This document shows positions 34,624 to 43,361 of a stretch of 64,000 bases of DNA, one piece after another. The position numbers were made by a program, and so were the translations under genes. The notes below the pieces were generated by a model that ran no database searches, was not told where the DNA came from, and was given only the letters and a program-made list of their open reading frames with translations. Position 1 is the stretch's first letter, and the number at the start of each line of letters is the position of its first letter. Source of the DNA: Streptomyces lincolnensis (GTDB lineage: Bacteria > Actinomycetota > Actinomycetes > Streptomycetales > Streptomycetaceae); contig NZ_JAIHON010000002.1 of assembly GCF_021173675.1 (NCBI RefSeq), forward strand, positions 186,001 to 250,000. The letters are read 5' to 3'.

Positions 34624-36555
34624 CTAGCCGAGCCCGTTGACCGACCGGCCGTTCTCCAGCGTGCCCTTCAGACCGGCCTGGGCGCCCTGCCGGGTCTTCA
34701 CCGCCAGCAGGTTGCCGCGGGCGGAGCCGGCGACGCCGCCCGTCGCGCTGACCGACGACGTGCCCCGGCTGCCGGCCGCGAGGAGATACCAGGACCCGGC
34801 CCCCGACTTCCACAGCACGCCGGCCAGCACATGCGGGTCGCGCGGGCCGCAGGCCGGGACGTTCTCGGCCTTCGCCGCGACGGCGCCGAACGCCCCGCCC
34901 GGCGTGTGGAACTGCGCCAGGACGCGCGTGCCGTCGCCCCGCCAGGTCTCGGCGCGCGTGCACACCCAGGTCGCCGAGCCGCTCGCGTCGGGCAGCGGCT
35001 GCGCGGCGTACTCCCAGGCGTTCACGGACCGGACGCCCTGCGAGCGCACCGCGGACAGCGAGCAGGCGAACGGTGCCCAGGCCCGCAGCGCCCGGGCACC
35101 GGAGGCATCGCGCGCGGACCCCGGACGACCCGCGGTGAGCCGGGCCGGGACCAGTTCGCCGAGGTCCGACGCCAGGCGGGTGCCGGAGGCGTCGGTCAGC
35201 TGCAGCACGTTCCAGGAGGCGCAGGAGCCGGTCTGGACGGCGGGGCTGGCCATCGGCGCGGTGACACCGTCGGTCAGGGTGAGGTCCATCGCGCCCGAAC
35301 CCGGCTTCGACAGATCCCGCTCGGCCGCCTTCGTCACCCAGGGGGCCATGAGATAGCGGACGTTGCCGTCGGCGCGGCCCAGCACCACCGCGCCCGCCTC
35401 GGCCCCGGACGCGCCGTCGACCCGCGCGAAGTCGAGCGCGGCGCCCTGCGTGCTGTCCTTGGGCTCGGCGTACCGGGCGATGCGCAGACCGTCGTAGAGG
35501 ATCACCACGCGGGCGTTGTCGACGGTTCCGGCGTACAGCAGCTGGGGCGGTCCGGACGGGCCGCCGGCGGGGGTGCCGGGGGTGACGGAGACCTGGACGG
35601 TCTCGCCGGGTCGGGCCCAGACGGCGAGGGCGCGGCGCAGCAGCGCCTGGTCCCCGGTGAGGTCACCGCGCGCGGGCCACACGGAGAAGTCGGTGCGGGC
35701 GGAGGTCTTCCACGCGGCGGGCGCGACCCTGGTCACCTGCTCCGGGTCCAGGGCCGCCTGGGCCGCCGGATTCTGCGCGTACACCGGCGCGGCGGCACCG
35801 TCCCGGCCCCAGCCGTCGCCGGGCAGGCCGAGCAGCGCCCCGCACACGGCGACGGCCGCGGCACCGGCGAGCGCGGCCCTCATGTGCTGCCTGCGCCGCA
35901 TCAGATCGGTGGGCCGGGCCTGCAGCGAACAGGCGTCGAACTCGGGGGAGTCCAGCAGCGCGTACTGCGCCGGTACGCCGTCGGCCTCCTCCAGCGCGCC
36001 GTCCGCGTCCTCGACCCCCGCGGCCGACAGGACCTTGCGTACGTCGCCGTCCGGGAGCTTCTCCAGGCCGCGCAGCACATACGCGGCCCGGCCGGGCCCG
36101 GACAGGGCCGACAGCCGCTGGTCGAGGGCGAGTTCGTCGGCACCGCCGGAGCGCGGGAAGAGCTTCAGGCCCCACACCTGGGGCAGCAGCGGCGGCAGCT
36201 GGGACCGCTTGGGCCAGGCCCGCAGGCTGAGCGGCACGCCCGCCTCCAGCGCCGAACGCAGCACCCGCAGCCGGACGAAGGCGTACCCAGGGTCGCCGTC
36301 CCGGCCGGTCGACTGGGCCGGGATCACCGGTGCGGAGGACCGGCTGCGGGGAAGGGCGCGCTGGGTGAGGGCGTGTGCGGTCAGGACCCGCCTGCTCCGG
36401 CCCAGGCCGGGCGGCAGCACCAGATGGGCGAGCCGGACGAGCCGCGGGTAGTGCTCGACCAGCGCGGCCTCGGCCTGCTCGACGTCGACGACGGGATCGG
36501 CCGACGAGGCGGCGGAGGAGGGGGCGGGGCGCGGGGCGACATCCTGTGACTGCAC
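34624..36555 (-). CDS. membrane protein with N-terminal ECF-sigma-like domain and extracellular domain
   Basis: A 643-residue protein starting at GTG 36555 (VQSQDVAPRP). About residues 30-200 resemble a degenerate ECF sigma factor: VEHYPRLVRLAHLVLP looks like region 2 entry and LSGPGRAAYVLRGLEKLPDGDVRKVL like region 4 start, but the canonical core-binding and DNA-recognition residues are not clear. One membrane helix follows (about 225-245, MRAALAGAAAVAVCGALLGLPG). Then comes a 400-residue extracellular part with paired Cys (QTGSCASWNVLQL, FACSLSAVR, WVCTRAET, VPACGPRD), predicted beta-rich. It may be a membrane-tethered sensor or decoy sigma-like regulator. A TPR-type gene lies upstream, 48 bases away on the same strand. 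Confidence 0.8.
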   Translation of the reverse strand: MQSQDVAPRPAPSSAASSADPVVDVEQAEAALVEHYPRLVRLAHLVLPPGLGRSRRVLTAHALTQRALPRSRSSAPVIPAQSTGRDGDPGYAFVRLRVLRSALEAGVPLSLRAWPKRSQLPPLLPQVWGLKLFPRSGGADELALDQRLSALSGPGRAAYVLRGLEKLPDGDVRKVLSAAGVEDADGALEEADGVPAQYALLDSPEFDACSLQARPTDLMRRRQHMRAALAGAAAVAVCGALLGLPGDGWGRDGAAAPVYAQNPAAQAALDPEQVTRVAPAAWKTSARTDFSVWPARGDLTGDQALLRRALAVWARPGETVQVSVTPGTPAGGPSGPPQLLYAGTVDNARVVILYDGLRIARYAEPKDSTQGAALDFARVDGASGAEAGAVVLGRADGNVRYLMAPWVTKAAERDLSKPGSGAMDLTLTDGVTAPMASPAVQTGSCASWNVLQLTDASGTRLASDLGELVPARLTAGRPGSARDASGARALRAWAPFACSLSAVRSQGVRSVNAWEYAAQPLPDASGSATWVCTRAETWRGDGTRVLAQFHTPGGAFGAVAAKAENVPACGPRDPHVLAGVLWKSGAGSWYLLAAGSRGTSSVSATGGVAGSARGNLLAVKTRQGAQAGLKGTLENGRSVNGLG

Positions 36556-36603
36556 GTTCAGCAGAACGAGCGAATCGTTGGATGGTCACCTGGCTGCGGA
36601 GAG

Positions 36604-37119
36604 TTACCCTCCGGGCCGGTCCGGCGACGGCTCCACCAGCGCCCGTGCGTAGTTCGCCATGGACCGCTGGTAGCGCGGCAGATGGGGCGCCAGGGCGCCG
36701 AGCACCAGGGACAGGCCCTCGCGGTCCCGGCCGAGGCTGGACAGACACAGCGCGAGCGTCGCCCGTACGGCGTCGTCCAACTCGTCGGAGGGCCCGTCCA
36801 GTTCGGGCATCAGCAGCTTGACGCCCTCCTCGGCCCGCCCGACGTTGCGCAGGGAGCTGGAGAGCTGGATCCTGGCCCGGCGCCCCTGGTAGCCGTCGAG
36901 GCCGCGCGCGAGCGCCTCGCGGTACAGCGGCACCGCTTTGTCCGAGCGGCCGGTCGAGTCCCAGGCGCAGGCCTGCTCGAAGGGGCCGCGGGCGCTGCCG
37001 TCCGGCAGTTCGGCGACCAGCGCGTCGATCACGGCCCGGAAATCGGCCGCGTCCGCCTCCGCATAGTCGTCGAGGGTCGCCCAGGCGGCGGCCACACGGT
37101 CTTCCCAGTCCTGGTTCAC
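36604..37119 (-). CDS. tetratricopeptide-repeat protein
   Basis: A 171-residue soluble helical protein. The repeat-like segments FEQACAWDSTGRSDKAVPLYREAL, RIQLSSSLRNVGRAEEGVKLL and RATLALCLSSLGRDREGLSLVL match the TPR consensus (about residues 45-150). It is likely a small protein-protein interaction module in the cytosol, and the partner is unknown. GTG 37119 (VNQDWEDRVAAAW) follows GAGG; the longer open frame upstream lacks TPR features. It sits directly upstream of the sigma-like membrane protein on the same strand, so it could be its cytosolic partner. That is inference from proximity. Confidence 0.85.
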   Translation of the reverse strand: MNQDWEDRVAAAWATLDDYAEADAADFRAVIDALVAELPDGSARGPFEQACAWDSTGRSDKAVPLYREALARGLDGYQGRRARIQLSSSLRNVGRAEEGVKLLMPELDGPSDELDDAVRATLALCLSSLGRDREGLSLVLGALAPHLPRYQRSMANYARALVEPSPDRPGG

Positions 37120-37254
37120 CGGCTCACCCTCGCACACGCGTCCCAGCGAACGCACCGGTATTTTGAGCGCTCCGGGCGTCGGAGCCGTATCGACAACGAG
37201 GGCCCCTCGCCGGGGCCCCGTGCGGCATGTGGCCGGAAGGAACCGGAGGATCAG

Positions 37255-37680
37255 ATGAAGGTGACCCGACCGAGCCTCGCGCTGGCCGGCGCGGCGGCGG
37301 TACTGGCACTGGCGGGCTGCGGATCCGGCGAGGCCGCCGTTCCGGAGACGGCCACCGGCAGCCTCGAACACCTGGCCGCCGAGGCGAAGTGCAAGCCGAA
37401 CATGCAGACGGACGCGGACGAGATCCGCCAGGCCCTGTGCAAGAACACCGACGGCCGGTTCGTCCTCGCGACCTTCGCCACCGACCGCGGCCAGCGCGAG
37501 TGGCTGAACGGCGCCAAGGACTACGGCGGCTACTACCTCGTCGGCCGCAAGTGGGTCGCCGTGGGCGAGGAGAAGACGGTCGACGCCCTGCAGAGCAAGC
37601 TCGGCGGGGACATGGAGGAAGGCTCCGAGCACATGAACCCCGGCGGCAGCCACAACCAGAGCGGCGGCCACCAGGGCTGA
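37255..37680 (+). CDS. small lipoprotein
   Basis: A 141-residue lipoprotein. The signal MKVTRPSLALAGAAAVLALAGC has lipobox LALAGC with Cys22. The mature domain (about 100 residues) contains CKPNMQTDADEIRQALC and then a compact beta-rich part, FVLATFATDRGQREWLNGAKDYGGYYLVG. It ends in a Gly/Ser/His/Asn tail (NPGGSHNQSGGHQG). No family assigned; it looks like a small extracytoplasmic binding or stress protein common in Streptomyces. ATG 37255 follows GGAGG. It is divergent from the TPR gene and ends at a strong bidirectional terminator. Confidence 0.85.
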   Translation: MKVTRPSLALAGAAAVLALAGCGSGEAAVPETATGSLEHLAAEAKCKPNMQTDADEIRQALCKNTDGRFVLATFATDRGQREWLNGAKDYGGYYLVGRKWVAVGEEKTVDALQSKLGGDMEEGSEHMNPGGSHNQSGGHQG

Positions 37681-37694
37681 AACACCGGACAACG

Positions 37695-37736
37695 TGAAAA
37701 GGCCGGCGGTGGGAATTCCCACCGCCGGCCTTTTCA
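37695..37736. terminator. 42-bp perfect palindromic bidirectional terminator
   Basis: TGAAAAGGCCGGCGGTGGG and its complement form a 42-bp perfect palindrome, read as a 19-bp stem with a 4-base AATT loop. It has A-runs before and T-runs after the stem on both strands. It separates the lipoprotein gene (plus) from the convergent DUF1996 gene (minus) and is the most canonical terminator in the window. Confidence 0.95.
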
Positions 37737-37758
37737 GTGGCTCAGGACCGGTTCAGAA

Positions 37759-39306
37759 CTACTGGCAGTCCTGCCCGCTGTTGATGCACTGGACCATCTG
37801 GTTCATCACGTTCTCGTCGAAGAAGTTGATGAAGTCGTTGTGGTCCGTGATCGGCTTGTGCAGCTGGTCCGGGAAGGAGTCCACCGCGAACGGGTTCGCG
37901 AGCTGCCCGTTGTTGATCTGCGGGGCCGGGACGTCGTAGACCAGACGCACCTGGAGCTGGGGGATGGCCTGGAAGCCGTTCGAGCAGGTGCCGTCCGCCT
38001 CCACGAAGTCCACGTGGGTGCGGTGGTTGGCGCTGTCGATGTTCTGGCCGTCCCAGCAGCTCTGGAAGTTGGACGTCCGCACCACGCTGCTGCCCTCGGG
38101 GCAGATCGGGTACTTGTCCGTCACCTGGCGGTCCTCGAAGCCGGTGCAGCTCCAGGACGTGTTGGCGTTGTTCAGACCGTTGGTGAAGGACTTGGCGTCA
38201 CCGGTGATGATGCGCAGCGCGGTCGGCATCGCGACGACATCGCTGGTGCGGTTGCCGACGAACTTCAGCTCGGCCTGGGCGGGCTCGACGATCTTGCCGA
38301 CGTTGCCGTCCTGACCGCCGCCGGGCTGGCCCTGGTCGATGTCCTGCGTACCGTCCTGGATCCGGATGACCGGCCAGAAGTACGTCGACTTGTCGCCCTG
38401 GTTCTGGCAGGTCGTCTCGCCGTTGGCCAGGTCCTCGTCGCTCGCGAAGGCGTTGTTGTTCTGGTTGCCGACGTAGTCGTGCTGGTGCTGGGCACCGTTG
38501 GACACGCCGGGCGCCACGATCACGTTGTCCGAGTTGCGGTTCTCGTTCTCGTTCGTGCCGCACTGGGTGGTGAAGCTGCCCGTCGAGCCGCCGTCGCCGT
38601 TCGCGGCCAGGCCGTTCGGCAGGTTGCGGGAGTTGGGCTGGACGTCCTCGATGTTGATGAAGTCGTCGGCCGCCGGGCCGTTGCCGGCCTGGCCTCCGTT
38701 GCCCTGGTTCCCGCCCTGGTCCTGACCGCCACCCTGGTCCTGACCACCGTCGTTCTGGTCCTGACCGCCGTTGTTCTGGTCCTGACCGCCGTCGTTCTGG
38801 CCGCCGCCGGCGTTGCCGTCGTTGGTCTCCGGCTGCTCGGCCGGGACGCCCTGACACTGGGCGAACTGGTCGAGGCCCTGAGGCCGCTGGCCGCCGGCGC
38901 GGTTGATGTTGATGCCGATCCGGTCGAGCGTGGCCACACGCTTGGACTTGAGCGGGCCGAGGATGGCGTTGTTGACGAAACCGGCGTCACCGGCCTGCGC
39001 CTGACGGGTGTCCGCCAGACGCTTGTAGGCCTCCGTGATCTGCCTGTCGAGCAGCGCCAGCTCCTTGGCCACACCCTTACGCGCGCTCTTCGGCACCTTC
39101 GTCAGCTTCTGGCCGACGTCGGGGCAGTTGATCGTCGCGATCTGGTTCGCGGTGGCCTTCGTCCTGTTCTGCCCCGAGCCCGACTCATGGGCCGAGGCGT
39201 AGAAGTTGGCCCAGATCAGCCCGCCCCCACCGAGCGCTAGGGCCGCCGCCCCGGCTACGGCCTTGGTGGCCATCGGCGTGCGGCGTTTTCTTGTGTTGCG
39301 TCCCAT
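37759..39306 (-). CDS. secreted DUF1996 domain protein
   Basis: A 515-residue exported protein. A basic start ([16 protein letters not shown]) and hydrophobic segment (about 13-32) form a signal peptide or anchor. About 50-155 is helical with two Cys. Residues about 160-215 are a low-complexity linker of GGQDQ repeats rich in Asn/Gln/Gly/Asp. The C-terminal 300 residues are a DUF1996 domain with [49 protein letters not shown] and several Cys pairs. DUF1996 is best known in fungi and actinomycetes and its activity is unestablished; the Trp/His/Asp motifs suggest carbohydrate or cell-surface binding. The start ATG 39306 is preceded by an AGAGGAG-type ribosome binding site. Confidence 0.9.
   Translation of the reverse strand: MGRNTRKRRTPMATKAVAGAAALALGGGGLIWANFYASAHESGSGQNRTKATANQIATINCPDVGQKLTKVPKSARKGVAKELALLDRQITEAYKRLADTRQAQAGDAGFVNNAILGPLKSKRVATLDRIGININRAGGQRPQGLDQFAQCQGVPAEQPETNDGNAGGGQNDGGQDQNNGGQDQNDGGQDQGGGQDQGGNQGNGGQAGNGPAADDFINIEDVQPNSRNLPNGLAANGDGGSTGSFTTQCGTNENENRNSDNVIVAPGVSNGAQHQHDYVGNQNNNAFASDEDLANGETTCQNQGDKSTYFWPVIRIQDGTQDIDQGQPGGGQDGNVGKIVEPAQAELKFVGNRTSDVVAMPTALRIITGDAKSFTNGLNNANTSWSCTGFEDRQVTDKYPICPEGSSVVRTSNFQSCWDGQNIDSANHRTHVDFVEADGTCSNGFQAIPQLQVRLVYDVPAPQINNGQLANPFAVDSFPDQLHKPITDHNDFINFFDENVMNQMVQCINSGQDCQ
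38690..38810. repeat. GGQDQ-encoding low-complexity repeats in the DUF1996 gene
   Basis: Short in-frame direct repeats encode successive GGQDQ/NGGQDQ/DGGQDQ units. They form a flexible spacer between the membrane-proximal and DUF1996 domains. Slippage could vary the linker length between strains without frameshift. Confidence 0.8.
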
Positions 39307-39389
39307 GGAACTCCTCTGACTTCCTTGCGGGGCAGCATCGAGGCGCCCGACAGGAGTGAAGCGGCGCCCCTGAATACGGAAGCGGTCCC

Positions 39390-39421
39390 ACGGGTGTTCA
39401 CCCGTCTCAGAAATTGCTGAG
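39390..39421. promoter_or_regulatory. two adjacent inverted repeats upstream of the DUF1996 gene
   Basis: ACGGGTG-TT-CACCCGT (39390-39405) is immediately followed by CTCAG-n6-CTGAG (39406-39421). They lie 84-115 bases upstream of the DUF1996 ATG in an AT-richer patch, where promoter or operator elements would be expected. No regulator is identified. Confidence 0.4.
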
Positions 39422-39510
39422 AGATTCTGAAGACATTTCCGACCCAACTGCACAGGAAACACCGGCAGTTGTTGATCCACCACGGCAGGTGCGGAACCGG
39501 CGGGCCGATA

Positions 39511-40164
39511 TCAGCCGTCCTGGTCCAGATAGGCGAGAACCGCCAGGACGCGGCGGTTGTCGTCGTCCGACACCTCCAGGCCCAGTTTGGCGAAGATGTT
39601 GGAGGTGTGCTTGGCGATCGCCCGTTCCGTCACGACCAGCTTCTCGGCGATCGCCGCGTTGGAACGGCCCTGCGCCATCAGCTCCAGCACCTCCACCTCG
39701 CGCGGGGTCAGCCGCCCCAGCGGCCGGTCGTCGGCCGCCCGCCGGGACAGCAGCTGCTGGATCACCTGCGGATCCATCGCCGTCCCGCCCGCAGCCACCC
39801 GCCGTACGGCGTCCACGAACTGCTCCGCGTCGAACACCCGGTCCTTGAGCAGGTAGCCGACCCCGCCGGTGCCGTCGGCGAGGAGTTCACGGGCGTACAG
39901 CTGCTCCACGTGCTGCGACAGCACCAGCACCGGCAGCCCGGGTCTGTCGCGGCGGGCGTCCAGCGCGCACTGCAGGCCCTCGTCGGTGTGCGTGGGCGGG
40001 AGCCGGACGTCCACCACGGCGACGTCCGGCTCCAGTTCGGCGAGCGCGCGGGCCAGCTCGGGCCCGGTCTCGACGGCCGCGGCGATCTCGAAGTCGTAGG
40101 CCTGAAGGAGCCGGACGAGTCCGTCGCGCAGCAGGAACAGGTCTTCGGCTAGGACAACGCGCAA
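39511..40164 (-). CDS. NarL/LuxR-type response regulator
   Basis: A 217-residue DNA-binding response regulator. The receiver (1-120) has VVLAEDLFLLRDGLVRLL (acidic pocket), VAVVDVRLPP (phospho-Asp near 52) and LLKD (conserved Lys). The C-terminal LuxR helix-turn-helix is LTPREVEVLELMAQGRSNAAIAEKLVVTERAIAKHTSNIF (about 150-190). The start is TTG 40164: GGAG lies 7-8 bases upstream, and the first codons overlap the last 16 bases of the histidine kinase gene. Kinase and regulator are therefore translationally coupled and almost certainly partners. Targets are unknown. Confidence 0.93.
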   Translation of the reverse strand: MRVVLAEDLFLLRDGLVRLLQAYDFEIAAAVETGPELARALAELEPDVAVVDVRLPPTHTDEGLQCALDARRDRPGLPVLVLSQHVEQLYARELLADGTGGVGYLLKDRVFDAEQFVDAVRRVAAGGTAMDPQVIQQLLSRRAADDRPLGRLTPREVEVLELMAQGRSNAAIAEKLVVTERAIAKHTSNIFAKLGLEVSDDDNRRVLAVLAYLDQDG

Positions 40165-41471
40165 GGGATCTCCAGGGTGACCATGGTGGGGCCGCCCGCT
40201 GGAGAGCTGACGGCCAGGACGCCGTCGAATGTACCCAGTCGCCGCTCGACTCCGGCGAGTCCCGAGCCGGCTCCGATCACCGCGCCGCCCTTGCCGTTGT
40301 CGGTGACGGAGATCCGCAGCATGCCGGCGCCTTCGACGCCTTCGTCCACTACGTGATGCAGGTCGATCCAGATCCGGTCGGCGCCGGAGTGCTTGACCGC
40401 GTTGGTGAGCACCTCGCTGACCGCGAAGTACGCGGCCGACTCCACGGGGGCCTCGGCGCGACCGGACAACTCCACGTTCACGTCGGTGGGGACGGGCATC
40501 CGCAGCGCCAACGCCCGTACGGCGTCGCCCAGTCCGCGTTCGGCGAGGACCGGGGGGTGGATGCCGCGGACGAGTTCACGCAGCTCGGTCAGGGCGTCGG
40601 CGGAGGACTGGCGGGCCTGCGAGAGAAGGCGCCTGGCCTGCTCCGGGTCCTTGTCGAGGAGCATCTCGATGGTCCCCAGGTCCATGCCCATGGCGACCAG
40701 CCGGGCCTGCGCCCCGTCGTGCAGGTCCCGCTCGATGCGCCGCAGTTCGGCGGCGGAGGTGTCCACGGCGTCCCGCCGGGTGTCGGTCAGCACCTTCACG
40801 CGCTCGGCCAGTTCGCGCTGGTTGGAGGCGAGAACGGCCCGGGTGAGCCGGAAGTGGGCCTCCAGCAGCCGCGGGGTGAAGAAGTGCGCGAGGAAGAGGA
40901 GCCCGAGGCCGAGGGCGCCGGCGGCGAGCGCGGTGGCCTGCCCGGTGACCGGGACGAAGCCGTACCAGTACCCGTCGGGGAAGACCCGCCACAGCCCCGC
41001 CGCCAGCGCGAACCCCTCCAGCGGGTAGATCAGCAGCGCGGCCGGCAGGACCGCCGTGACGAACCCCGCCGTCATGTCCACCGGCAGCCACCGCAGATCC
41101 CGCCAGGTCGCCGGGTCGCGCAACATCCCGAAGGTACGCGTCCACGGGTTGGCGCTCTCGGACACCGGCCGGTACGCCGACGGGATCCGCACCCCGCACC
41201 ACTCGGCCGCGAGAACCCGCCGCCAGTCCGCGAAGATCCGTACGCCGGTGAGCACCCAGGGCGTGGTGACGATCCCCACGCCGATCGGGATGAGCGCGAT
41301 CGACACCAGGGAGAGCACGAAACAGAGCACCGCCCCCGGCAGCACCACCAACGCCAGCCCGAGCCCCCGCAGTGCCGCAAGCCCCGTCCCCCGGGCCCTG
41401 GTCCCCTTGCCGCTGCCGCTGCCGCTGCCGCCGCCGCTGTTGCCGCTGTCACTCATAGTCTCGGTGGTCAT
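40149..41471 (-). CDS. NarL-type sensor histidine kinase
   Basis: A 440-residue membrane kinase. After a Ser/Gly-rich N-terminus it has a sensor region with about four hydrophobic segments (VVLPGAVLCFVLSLVSIALI, TAGFVTAVLPAALLIYPL, and others). The HisKA_3 dimerisation box follows, RIERDLHDGAQARLVAMGMD, with the phosphorylated His (about residue 262). The ATP-binding domain comes last: SEVLTNAVKHSGADRI (N box), ISVTDNGKGGAV (G1), GSGLAGVERRLG (G2). The partner response-regulator gene overlaps its 3' end. ATG 41471 (MTTETMSDSG) is preferred; the frame stays open 77 codons upstream through a 39-bp tandem repeat, which is probably non-coding. Confidence 0.92.
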   Translation of the reverse strand: MTTETMSDSGNSGGGSGSGSGKGTRARGTGLAALRGLGLALVVLPGAVLCFVLSLVSIALIPIGVGIVTTPWVLTGVRIFADWRRVLAAEWCGVRIPSAYRPVSESANPWTRTFGMLRDPATWRDLRWLPVDMTAGFVTAVLPAALLIYPLEGFALAAGLWRVFPDGYWYGFVPVTGQATALAAGALGLGLLFLAHFFTPRLLEAHFRLTRAVLASNQRELAERVKVLTDTRRDAVDTSAAELRRIERDLHDGAQARLVAMGMDLGTIEMLLDKDPEQARRLLSQARQSSADALTELRELVRGIHPPVLAERGLGDAVRALALRMPVPTDVNVELSGRAEAPVESAAYFAVSEVLTNAVKHSGADRIWIDLHHVVDEGVEGAGMLRISVTDNGKGGAVIGAGSGLAGVERRLGTFDGVLAVSSPAGGPTMVTLEIPCALS

Positions 41472-41550
41472 GGCGCAAGTCTGGCCGAGCCCGGGACACC
41501 GGTCACTGGTGCTGAGCGGCCGGTCGGGGGGTGGTGCCAGATACACCACT

Positions 41551-41721
41551 GGCGGTGCTTTCCAATCTTCGGCTGCGCTCTCCACCCCGGGTGGCGCTCT
41601 CGAACCTTCGGCGGTGCTTTCCACTCCGGGCGGCGCTCTCGAACCTTCGGCGGTGCTTTCCACTCCGGGCGGCGCTCTCGAAGCTCCGGCGGTGCTTTCC
41701 ACCCCGGGCGGCCCTCTCCAC
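41551..41721. repeat. 39-bp tandem repeat array upstream of the histidine kinase gene
   Basis: Units beginning GGCGCTCTCG start at 41593, 41632 and 41671, with a degenerate fourth at 41710, an exact 39-base period. Related half-units precede them from 41551. Since 39 is a multiple of three, the repeats encode a periodic peptide (ESTAEGSRAPPGV) in frame with the kinase, but the kinase ATG lies downstream of the array. Confidence 0.9.
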
Positions 41722-41780
41722 CTCCGGCCGCGTCACCGCCACCCGTCCGTCCTGCTGCCGTCCGGTCTGCTTCCGTCCGG

Positions 41781-42014
41781 CTGCACCGCGGGCGTCTGCC
41801 TCGCCCGGGTCGGACCCGCCCCGCCGTCGCCCGTCCCGCTGCCGCCAGCCGCCCCGGCTCCCGTTCGCCCCGCTCCCGTCCGGCTGCGCGACTGCATACG
41901 TCCTGCTCCCGTCCGCCCCGCTGCGCCGCGGGCGTCTGTCTCGCCCGGGTCGGACCCGCCCCGCCGTCGCCCGTCCCGCTGCCGCCAGCCGCCCCGGCTC
42001 CCGTTCGCCCCGCT
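41781..42014. repeat. 94-bp direct repeat, two copies 140 bp apart
   Basis: 41781-41874 and 41921-42014 are identical except for about two positions. The 46-bp spacer between them is itself made of shorter related motifs (CTCCCGTCC, CGCCCCGCTG). It probably arose by duplication within a pyrimidine-rich spacer, and no coding role is seen. Confidence 0.88.
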
Positions 42015-42224
42015 GCCGCCGACCGCGCCGCCGGTTTCCGCCCCGCATGAGCCCGTCGCCCCCGTCGGCCCTCACCTCGCCCCGGCTCCGGCCCCAGCGC
42101 CCGCCCCCGTGCCCGTCGGCCGCGCCGCGGACACCCGCTTCGCTTCGGGTGACCGAGCTGTCGGCGCCCGCCTCGCGGAGCCGGTCGTGGCGTCACCGGC
42201 CTTTGTCCCGTCGGTGCTGCCGCC

Positions 42225-43268
42225 TCAGCGCGTGCCCCGGTTCTTCGTCAGTACCCTCGCCTCCAGTTCCGGGTCGAGGCCCACCTCGGGGCGGTCCGGG
42301 CGGTGGGGGGCCGTGCCGTCGAGGCTCTGGAGCCAGGTCCAGGTGTCGGTGACGGTCTGGGCGACGGGGCGGGTGCGGAGGCCGGTCGCGAGGGCGCGGG
42401 AGACGTCCGCGGTGTGGAGGGCGCCGTAGGCCTCGCTGTCCGGGGGCAGCCATACGGGCAGGTGCAGCCATGGTTCGATGCCCGCGTCGAGGATGGCGTC
42501 CGGGTCGGTCCAGCGCAGGTCGGCGGTCGAGCCGGTGGCCCGCGCGCAGGCGTCGAGCAGGGTGCCCATGGTGGCGTGGCCCGGGGGACCGACCAGGTTG
42601 TAGGGCCCGCTCGACCCGCGCTCCACCCCGTCGAGGATCCACTCCGCGAGGTCACGGACGTCGATGTACTGGAGGGGGAGGTCCCGTGGCCCGGGGGCGA
42701 GCACCGGGCCCCCGCGGGCGATCCGGTTCAGCCACCACGGCAGCCGGCCGATGTTCTCGTACGGGCCGAGGATCAGCCCGGCGCGCACGAGCAGGGAGCG
42801 GTCCGCCCCGAAGGACTCGACGGCGGCCAGCTCACCGCCCCGCTTGTCCCGGGCGTAGTCGGTCTGCCCGGCGTCGGCCGCGGCGCCCTCCACCACCGGC
42901 GCGTCCTCGTCGGCCCCGACGGCACGGGGCCAGGTGTACACCGAGGAACTCGACACGTAGACGTAGCGCCCGGCGCGGCCCCGCAGCAGCCGCGCCGTGT
43001 CCCGCACCACGTGGGGCGCCGCCGACCAGGTGTCGACGACCGCGTCCCAGTCGTCCTCGCCCCCGCCCTCGCGCCCCGCTTCACCCCCGGTCCCGGCGAG
43101 CGCGGCGAGCCCGTCGGGCGCGGTGCGGTCACCGTGCAGCGACCGCACCCCGGCCGGGGGCGCGTGCCGCCCACGATGGAAGACGGTCACGTCCCAGCCG
43201 CGCCCGAGGGCCGCCTCGGCGACGGCCCGTCCCACGAACTCGGTCCCACCCAGCAGCAGAAGTCTCAT
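42225..43268 (-). CDS. NAD-dependent epimerase/dehydratase family protein (extended SDR)
   Basis: A 347-residue Rossmann-fold protein. The N-terminal dinucleotide motif is LLLGGTEFVGRAVAEAALGRG (GGTxFVG), followed by Ser in YVSSSSVYTW and the catalytic YxxxK in TDYARDKRGGE (about residues 150-155). The C-terminal half (PLQYIDVRDLAEWILDGVERG, NLVGPPGHATMGTLLDAC) is the substrate domain. It belongs with atypical extended SDRs, often annotated as reductases or isoflavone-reductase-like, with unknown substrate. The start is ATG 43268. No gene on the same strand is close enough to suggest an operon. The region downstream is repeat-rich. Confidence 0.88.
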   Translation of the reverse strand: MRLLLLGGTEFVGRAVAEAALGRGWDVTVFHRGRHAPPAGVRSLHGDRTAPDGLAALAGTGGEAGREGGGEDDWDAVVDTWSAAPHVVRDTARLLRGRAGRYVYVSSSSVYTWPRAVGADEDAPVVEGAAADAGQTDYARDKRGGELAAVESFGADRSLLVRAGLILGPYENIGRLPWWLNRIARGGPVLAPGPRDLPLQYIDVRDLAEWILDGVERGSSGPYNLVGPPGHATMGTLLDACARATGSTADLRWTDPDAILDAGIEPWLHLPVWLPPDSEAYGALHTADVSRALATGLRTRPVAQTVTDTWTWLQSLDGTAPHRPDRPEVGLDPELEARVLTKNRGTR

Positions 43269-43361
43269 GCGGGTGACTGTGCCCGCAGCGGGCGCGGAAC
43301 GGAACGGCACTCTGCCCTCAGCAGAGGGGACCCGGCACCGCCCCCTCGGCCCCGCCGGGGA

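Larger units (their letters stand above)
41472..42224. other. 753-bp repeat-rich gene-free region
   Basis: Between the histidine kinase start and the epimerase stop, the plus strand is strikingly C/T-rich. It is built of tandem and dispersed repeats (39-bp and 94-bp units, listed separately). Open frames on both strands are Pro/Arg/Ala-rich and show no recognisable domain. The kinase promoter should lie near 41480-41550. Nothing else is supported. Confidence 0.6.

Noticed and set aside
41056..42429. Long Pro-rich plus-strand frame through the repeat spacer
   Set aside because: Its periodic composition follows directly from the DNA repeats and it overlaps two minus-strand genes.
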